From contig QANZ01027968.1 of NCBI GenBank assembly GCA_003254925.1, forward strand, positions 1-64,000: a DNA stretch of 64,000 nucleotides. The letters run 5' to 3'. The notes under the pieces are model-generated. The model made no database searches. It was not told where the DNA came from and saw only the letters and a list, made by a program, of their open reading frames with translations. This document shows positions 57,137 to 64,000 of this stretch, in pieces. Made by a program: the position numbers and the translations under genes. How positions within the stretch are numbered: the first letter of the stretch is position 1; every line of letters starts with the position of its first letter. Source of the DNA: Chamaecrista fasciculata. Lineage: Eukaryota; Streptophyta; Magnoliopsida; Fabales; Fabaceae.

Positions 57137-58022
57137 AACTCTAAAGCAGTTATGTTCAGAGTCTTCTCTGTAAGGCAGCCTTGTTTCTGTGGAGTACTAC
57201 TTTTGAAATACAATTCTTAATTTATGAGCGTTGAACCAATGTAAGAACCAGAAGTTTGATGAAGGCCAATCAAAATACTCTGATCTGGGGATTGTCTGTT
57301 GTGTAAGTTTTGCTTCCATGTTTAAATTACAGTTCTGTGATGACTTTTTAGACGTCCATCTCATAGCTGTTCTTAGTTGCACCTACTTTTATTCTTTGTA
57401 AGTTATACAATATCGCCTATTTTTTTGATACTGTCACTTTGGTTATTTACCCAACTCGTTTATTTGCCTGCTTTACTCCTCTGGACAACCAACTTTTAAC
57501 CAACAATGGAAAGCTTTTCTCAGAGAAAAAATTAGATTCTTTTCTGAAGGACATCAAAGATCCAAAGAGAAAAAAATAAAGGATCATGTTCATTGAATAT
57601 GGAAGTCATTTTCCATTTTTTTTTATGTTATAAATAAAAATTATTCTTATTCAAATCGATTATAATTACAAAGATAACAAAACTCACCAAGTATTTAATA
57701 TAGCTGTATTTATAAATCTCGAAGTTGAAACTTATGTTAAACTGAATGACACCATTAGGTGGTAGTCAATTTCCTGTTTACTTTGGCCATTGAGAGATCC
57801 TCAGTTAACAAGGTAAAAACCCATCCTCTGATAAAGAAGTATGTAATTTTTCAGTTATAGAAAGCTTCAACGAACTTAGTGTGAGATATATACTATCCAT
57901 TGATTTGATTTTAATACCAAGTGTTTTAAGATAATTGATAAGAAAGTAGTAAAACTGTAAAAGTGAATAGAATAGAATAGATATTATTTCTTCTTCTGAA
58001 TGAAGCAAAACCTAGACTACAA
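57137..58022. other. Intergenic region TWD1 - small membrane protein
   Basis: The genes converge here. No gene or clear repeat seen; AT-rich. Confidence 0.5.
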
Positions 58023-58385
58023 CTACCATGGCTGTTTGGGCATGTAAGACCAAGCATAATAAGCACATACAAGCTTCTGGGAAATATACACATAAACAGC
58101 AAAAGATAAACTCATAAGCAACAAATCTTTCCAATCACCCTTTTGCTGTGGACTCATGTTCTGCTTCACTTTCTTCCCAATCTTCTCAAATCTGTTCATC
58201 AATTTCAAAAACCCTAATTTTCCCACCCCTATTATCTCCTTCTTCCCTTCAGGATTTGAGTCATCCATAGGTCCTCTGCTATCACAGGATAGTAGAATCA
58301 CAAGCTTGGGGCTCCTTCTGTTTCTGAATTCATTAATGGGTCCCCTTTTGGTGTGACAGTAGTGACCCACAGAGAGAGCTGCCAT
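58023..58385 (-). CDS. Small single-pass membrane protein, unknown function
   Basis: A single-exon frame of 120 residues, from ATG at 58385 to TAG at 58023. I do not recognise the family. Residues 1-40 are Arg/Ser/His-bearing with few acidic residues (MAALSVGHYCHTKRGPINEF), which could be a plastid or mitochondrial targeting peptide. A basic, amphipathic stretch follows (LMNRFEKIGKKVKQNMSPQQ), then one clear hydrophobic segment (about 88-112, LLLMSLSFAVYVYISQKL) and a short tail ending KQPW. Codon use and the shift from AT-rich flanks to balanced composition support a real gene. The upstream minus-strand side (58386-58470) is leader-like. Not an obvious fragment of a transposon. Confidence 0.75.
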   Translation of the reverse strand: MAALSVGHYCHTKRGPINEFRNRRSPKLVILLSCDSRGPMDDSNPEGKKEIIGVGKLGFLKLMNRFEKIGKKVKQNMSPQQKGDWKDLLLMSLSFAVYVYISQKLVCAYYAWSYMPKQPW

Positions 58386-59035
58386 GGATGAAAGCTTCAA
58401 GTTTTAGGTCAAAAAAAGTAGGAATAGTGTGTACTGGTTTTGAAGAAGAAAGAAAGAAAGAGGATTTGGGTACCTAAGAATTAATGGAGTTGTCCAAGAC
58501 TAGTTGTCTAATTTGAAATGATGACCTTTTAAGATATTTTTGCTTTTGTCCTTTGGATTTTTGTTTTTTTTTTTGTCATCCAAAAGATATTTTTATTTCA
58601 AAGACAAAAATTTACAAATAATTTGTTAGAAGCTGTTTTAGATGATTTTTTAATTAAAAAAAATTAATATGGTAATGAGTTTTCTCCATTTTTTTTTTTT
58701 AAAAAAAAATCCATTGTTTCATTCTAAGGGTAAATGGTAAACAAAATTTATTTATTATATTTTTACTAGAGAAATTTTATAATTTATACGTACTAAATAT
58801 CTAAAAATTGTATATGCTTCTTTTTTCAGATTAATGGATAAGGTACTTCTTGGGTAGCATTGTGTGGAGTTGGCAAATGTTGGGCCCATTGGAACTTGGA
58901 AGTGTTTTTGAGGAATTGACTTCAACAATATTAGAATTCAGAACAACAAATTATCATTGAAATTCCTTCATGGGGTCATATGTTATAAAATATATTATAA
59001 TATAATGATTTCATATCTATTTTATATAAATTTAA
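58386..59035. other. Upstream flank of the small membrane protein gene
   Basis: GAAAGAAAGAAAGAG text (about 58445-58465) is a CT-rich leader when read on the gene strand. Beyond that the DNA is AT-rich with no feature. Confidence 0.4.
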
Positions 59036-59419
59036 GGATAAATTACATTTTCGTCTTATCTTTTATGAACCGATTTTACTTTGGTATCATGTTTTTTTAA
59101 AAGTGACACTTTTGTTCTTTGCACCATTCACATTTTGGTATCATGTTCTTTCAAAAGTGACATTTTGATACCCTATTTTATGGATCGATTTCACTTTGGT
59201 ACCATGTTCTTTCACGATTTGTTACCCTTTCATATCTTTTTTAGGATACTAAAGTGTTAACGGTGCAAAGAACAATATACCAAAATGGTACTTTTGAAAG
59301 AACAGGGTACCAAAATGTTAACGGTGCAAAAACTAGGGTACCAAAGTGTCACTTTTGAAATAACAAGGTACCAAAGAGAAATCGATCCATAAAATAGGAT
59401 ACCAAAATATAATTTACCA
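59036..59419. mobile_element. Mutator-like MITE, 'TTTGGTACC' family
   Basis: Ends GGATAAATTACATTTT and, reversed, TGGTAAATTATATTTT, with long arms rich in 'ggtaccaaagtg' text. The exact 9-bp duplication TAAATTTAA (59027-59035 and 59420-59428) flanks it. Confidence 0.88.
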
Positions 59420-59643
59420 TAAATTTAAAGTTGATATGTTTGTAATTTTTTTTAATTTTTCAAAATTATCTTTCGTTAGAGATTATTTTATTTGAGATAT
59501 TATGGAAGAATAAAGAGTAAAAATGCACACTTTTTACTAAAATAATTTAAAGTTGAATTTATCACATTATGAAAAAAAATATAAAAAAAAAGCTTCTCAT
59601 TAAAAGGTTGTTGAAAGGTTGATTGCTTATTCTAGTACTATAA

Positions 59644-60085
59644 TGGGGCGTTTGATATACGAATTATTTTTTTATTTTTGGGAATTATATTTTTGGGATT
59701 GTGATTCTCAAGAATATAATTCCCATGAATATAAAAACATTTGTTTGGATGAGTTAAAACAGTCACGGGATTATTATTTTTCAATATTCCTATGAATATT
59801 ATAATCTTGTGTTTGTTTCAACTTTGATAATCATGAGAATATTTGATTTTTTTCAAATATGCCCTTGACTTTTTATTCTCCAAAATAATCTCATCCCATG
59901 GGATTAGACTAATCCCACCCCCTATAGTGGGATTAAAAACTTCCTATTTTAAGAAATTATGCTACTCTTGGGAATATAATATTCCCGGGATTAATTTTTT
60001 AATCCGCGTACCAAACGCAGGATTAGTCTATGCCGGAGCTCCTAATACCGGGACTATTTTTCCAATCCATATATCAAACGCTCTC
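59644..60085. mobile_element. Tourist-like (PIF/Harbinger) MITE
   Basis: Ends TGGGGCGTTTGATATACG and, reversed, GAGAGCGTTTGATATATGG, flanked by a TAA target duplication (59641-59643 and 60086-60088). Arms carry GGGAATTATA and its partners. 442 bp, non-coding. Confidence 0.85.
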
Positions 60086-60487
60086 TAACAGAATAATTTA
60101 GTTTTTCTCATCTTAATTAAAATGACCTTACCTTTAACATCTAAAAATAAGGTTAATACACCTTTGCATCTTAATTTTATTCATGTATCATAACTAAAAA
60201 CTGTTATACGCCATTTAAAGTCATCTGAATTTGTTGTCCCTTTTTTTTGTAAAAAGAACAAAAAAACTTAATAAAACATTCAACACAATATTAATACATA
60301 TATCCTCAGGCAAAAAACAAATTTACATTTATCCTTTTTTTTTTCTCCTATATCTTATAGATTCGGTTTCACGGATGTGTTGGAAAACAGAGTATCAAAA
60401 AAATTGAGAATTAAGATTTGATCTAGAAGATGTCGTGCCACACATAAATTGATCTCAATTAGAACAATTAACATATACTGTTTTATT

Positions 60488-60601
60488 GACATTATTGGGA
60501 GGGCATTATCTATTATCTTTTGTCTCTGTTGTCCGAATGAGATTAGTCTTCGCTTAGACCGTTACACGGCGAGGAAACCATGACATTACCAAAAAAAAAA
60601 A
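60488..60601 (+). mobile_element. Short retroposed sequence, SINE-like
   Basis: A 114-base insert ends in a 12-base A run and is flanked by long target duplications ACATATACTGTTTTATT (60471-60487) and ACATATACTATTTTATT (60602-60618). The body (TTAGTCTTCGCTTAGACCG, ACGGCGAGGAAACC) looks like the 3' part of a SINE but differs from the one at 51010. Confidence 0.8.
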
Positions 60602-60618
60602 ACATATACTATTTTATT

Positions 60619-61019
60619 TAATTTGATTCTTAAAAAAAAATAATTTTTTTCATTCCATAAAATTACATTTATCACTCATCTAATTGTCCGATTAAATTGA
60701 GTAAGCAGAGTGCTTGTTCATTTGGAAGCTATTTTAATATTCATATAAATTATTAACTATGACATATTCACTTTGGTGCCTGGTGACTATAATGTAGCTT
60801 TATTAGCTCACTTACTGTTACTTAATTTAAATAATGAATTAAATTTGTTGTACCAAATAAATATAATGAATTAAATTTTATATTCATTTTTAGGGTTATA
60901 TTAAATAAAAGATCATTTAAAAAAGTTTAGTTTGTTAACTTTTTAAAAAATAATTGAGTTATGCAAAAAATAGAATTAATATAATATGTCAACTAAAATC
61001 TATTTATACAGCATACAAC
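60619..61019. other. Intergenic AT-rich DNA
   Basis: Nothing recognised. Confidence 0.5.
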
Positions 61020-61640
61020 TTTTTTTTTTTCTTCTTGAAACATAATTCATCCAAAAGTAAGGTAAAACTAAACACAATACAAACGAAAACAAAATAAAAA
61101 TAGCCAATTTCTCCCTAATATAAACAGCAATACTAGACAGGATATCAACTGACGAAGATGGGGGTTTACAACCCATCCAAGAGGACCCATCTTAGTTTTA
61201 GACAAATTAGCAAAATAATCAACTGTCAAGTTAGCGGATCTAGGGATCCAACTAAAGCTACAACCATCTAAAAAACATGAAACATAAATAAAGTCATCTA
61301 AAAGAGACAAACCCTTTCAAATAGGACAGTAGACAACCCCAATGATTATTCTAAAAAAAGACATAAGCAGACTCAAAGCAACAATAATAAGATAATAAAA
61401 CGAAACGACGCCATGGAAGAGAACCCAAAAATAGGACTAAACCAGGAAGCTGCTGTGGAAGTTAGAAGCCGTCGTAGAATCCCTAGTTTAGATTTGCCAC
61501 CACAAAACACTGTCGTGGGAGCCTTGATCTAGAACTTCCTCACCACAAAACTCTATAACCAGAGGGAGGGTCATCGTCGCTGTGAAAGCAACGACTTAAA
61601 ATTTCACTCAGAAAAAGTCTAGCAAATGGTTTTTTCTCAC
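61020..61640 (-). mobile_element. Internally deleted LINE copy B
   Basis: The poly-T run at 61020-61031 is the poly-A tail of a minus-strand insert. The minus strand reads FSWIPRSANLTVDYFANLSK and KMGPLGWVVNP, matching the C-terminal RNase H-like tail of plant LINE ORF2. This is joined to the same GC-rich 5'-like part as copy A (61400-61620). The ORF2 body is missing. End-to-end it parallels 49230-49880. Confidence 0.7.
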
Positions 61641-62930
61641 AAATGAAAGGTTTGAAGGCTCACTTAAGTAGGGAGAGGCTCTTAACTAAACTTGAAGCTG
61701 TAATGCAAGCGTATGAAAAGAGATTAGAGCTGACCGCATACGATCCAACATTGTTCAATCAGCGTCAAATTCAAAGTTAGAAATGTGACGTTAAAGTCAG
61801 TGAAAGAGTCAAACAATGCCAGCTTTTTTTTCATTATGTTGATTGTCAGACACGTGTCCTATCACCTTTTTTATATTCAATAACAAAAAAAAGTTTTTAA
61901 ATCAATACTTATAAAATGGTAAAGCGCATTTTTTATCCAATATGTTTTGTTCAAATTTCAATTTGGTCTTTTTCTTTTCACTTTTGGTTTTGTTAACCTT
62001 TTAGAAGTGTAAAATTGGTTATATATCTTTTTTGTTACAAACTTAGTATTATATCTTTGCAAAAAATTTGACCGTTAATCTCATAATGTAAAACTTTTAC
62101 AAATATATGAAACAATTATACAACCTAACTAAAAGATATATGATCAATTATGCAATCTGACGAAAAGATATGAGACATAAAGTGCAATAAAAAAATACGA
62201 GACTAAATTGAGATCTAAAAAAAATATGAGACAAATAATACAACAAAAAAATAAGGGACTAAATTGAGACTTCAGAAAAAATATGGGGAAAAATTGTACT
62301 TTGACCTTTAAAAAATTAGCTTAAAAGATTGATTGGAAGATTGGATCATTCTTTTTATTATAATTATTTAATAAAACTAAATAAATATATAAATTAAATA
62401 TTGAAATATATATATATATATATATATAAATTAGTAACTAAAATTTTAAGAAATTAAATTTATTTTAATATATTTTTGTCATTTTATTTTTACGATTTAT
62501 TTCTTATAAAATATATTTAATAAATTATTATAAGAGTGTGACTTAATAGTATTTGAGAGTTCGAATTTTTTTCATTGAATATAAAGATCATTTTGGAGTA
62601 GTCAACATTATTGATTTACTATTGGCGGCGGATATCCATATTAAAAAAATAGACTTATTAGATTAAACTTTATTATTTTCAAAATTTGTGAGGATTAAAG
62701 TGTGCAATTTAAATTTCAAAGAATTGAGTTGTCAACTAATATATATTTTTAAGACTAAATTGTATAATTATTCTATCATATAATATTATAATTAAAATAT
62801 TTTATTAGTAATTAGAAGATAATAATATTTTTGTTTTTTAATTTTTAAAATATAATGATAGTCCTCAACTAGTGTTTTGAAAACATGAGTTAAAAGAATA
62901 ATAAAAAGTTTCACTTGTTTAAAATAATTA
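61641..62930. other. Intergenic DNA with MITE remnants
   Basis: About 61915-62305 is a decayed copy of the GGCTAAAGTGCAC family ('tttggtc' on the left, 'gagacaaataatacaac' on the right). An (AT)n run lies at about 62406-62428. No gene. Confidence 0.45.
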
Positions 62931-63390
62931 GGCTAAAGTGCACTTTTGGTCCCATAACTTTAGCAAAGGTCTTAATTTGGTCCCATAACTTTTTTTGTTA
63001 CAATTTTGATCCCATAATTTTCAAAAAAGTCTCAATTTGGTCTCATAACTTTTTTTGTTGCAATTTTGGTCCTATAACTTTTGAAAACGTCTCACCGTTG
63101 GTCCCAAGCTGATTTCCATCCATTTTTTGCCGTTAAAGATGATATGACATACTGAGTTGACATGACAAATATGGGTGAAGTGAGTTTAACGGCAAATAAT
63201 GGATGGAAATCAGTTTGTGACCAACAATGAGACGTTTTCAAAAGTTATGTGATCAAAATTGCAACAAAAAAGTTATGGGACCAAATTGAGATATTTGCCA
63301 AAATTATGAGTCTAAAATTGCAATAAAAAAAGTTATGAGACCAAATTAAGATCTTTGTCAAAATTATGAGACAAAAAGTACACTTTAGCC
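62931..63390. mobile_element. Mutator-like MITE, GGCTAAAGTGCAC family
   Basis: Left GGCTAAAGTGCACTTTTGGT and right, reversed, GGCTAAAGTGTACTTTTTGT, with long arms of alternating 'tttggtcccataactttt' text. Flanks AAATAATTA (62922-62930) and AAATAACTG (63391-63399) agree at seven of nine bases. Sister of 15743-16122. Confidence 0.85.
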
Positions 63391-64000
63391 AAATAACTGT
63401 AAGGAACGCCAAATTTTTTAGATGGCAAATTCTCTACAAATTTATGTTGAGATTCAAAATCGGTTTTTAATATTAAAAGAAAAAAGTATTCAACCAAGTC
63501 CTTTTCTGTTTGAATTAATTTATCTCACCTAACCGAATCCATGATCAAGTTACAGCTGTAATAATTTAATGAAGCACTAAGCTACAAATCTTTTTAAAAG
63601 ACTATAAAGTAATAATAGCACTTCAATCGAGTAGTATTGCTTTTCTTTTTTCCATTTTATTAAAACTTACGTAAACTTTGAATAATTTTAAATATATAAA
63701 ATAAGGGGTAGTTTGATTGAATTAGTTTTTTGTTTTAAGAGACCAAACATCATTGATTTATTATTATTACTATTATTATTATTATTTTATTTGAAGTTGT
63801 ACAATTTGTTTGGTACAAGAAAACTTTGTCCTCTTAATTTATCATAGGTTTATAACAAAGTCATCCTCTAAGGATGACATTAAATATAGATTTGTTGAAA
63901 AGAAGAGCAATTATATTGATATTACTATTATTCAATTGCCATTTCATATTTTCATGATAACTATAGTGTGACATGACATATTGGCATTTTAATTTTTAGT
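63391..64000. other. Intergenic AT-rich DNA
   Basis: A (TTA)n run lies near 63762-63787. Nothing else recognised up to the window edge. Confidence 0.5.

Noticed and set aside
1-64000. CRISPR arrays, operons, prokaryotic signals or T-DNA
   Set aside because: All genes are spliced plant nuclear genes. The regular repeats found are TRIM, MITE or direct repeats without CRISPR spacing.

Overview
The window is nuclear DNA of a eudicot flowering plant. The evidence is GT-AG spliced genes for plant-only or plant-type proteins (ATAB2, TWISTED DWARF 1, a CHX antiporter), AT-rich intergenic DNA, Ty1/copia, gypsy and TRIM retroelements, a tRNA-derived SINE, and many short hAT, Mutator-like and Tourist-like elements. 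I cannot name the species. One assembly gap of 604 N lies at 44342-44945.

Layout. 1-12.2 kb is gene-poor: a decayed class XI myosin copy is broken by a short copia element (30-2165), followed by an array of degenerate repeats of about 285-385 bp split by a young copia element (5393-9695). 12.2-16.8 kb is repeats, including a nest of gypsy LTR, hAT and Mutator-like MITE. Then come five convincing host genes: ATAB2 (16840-21201, +), a PHD-finger protein with a C-terminal Tudor-like stretch (25046-31871, +), the Pol II subunit RPB11 (36231-37822, +), a CHX28-type cation/H+ antiporter (38719-42617, -), and FKBP42/TWD1 (53723-56742, +). A small membrane protein of unknown function lies at 58023-58385 (-). 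I predicted all exon joins by eye from reading frame and splice signals, and every chain closes in frame.

Between the genes are: a three-LTR TRIM array (33081-33622); a TIR-bounded region with ten copies of a palindromic GGTGCACC-type motif (34.2-35.8 kb); a TATA plus telo-box promoter followed by two tandem copies of a structured, apparently non-coding RNA with a perfect hairpin between them (45.9-47.1 kb); a long-arm foldback element (48.1-49.05 kb); a Pack-type transposon carrying a host gene fragment just upstream of TWD1 (52610-53288); and about a dozen MITEs, many with exact 8-bp (hAT), 9-bp (Mutator-like) or TAA (Tourist) target duplications.

The genes do not form a pathway. From memory, the order ATAB2 - PHD - RPB11 - CHX28 corresponds to two Arabidopsis segments (At3g08010-08020 and At3g52080-52100), so this window appears to keep together genes that were split between duplicate segments there. 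The most interesting unexplained feature is the paired structured-RNA locus at 45.9-47.1 kb, whose stems are kept between the copies partly by G-U wobble pairs.
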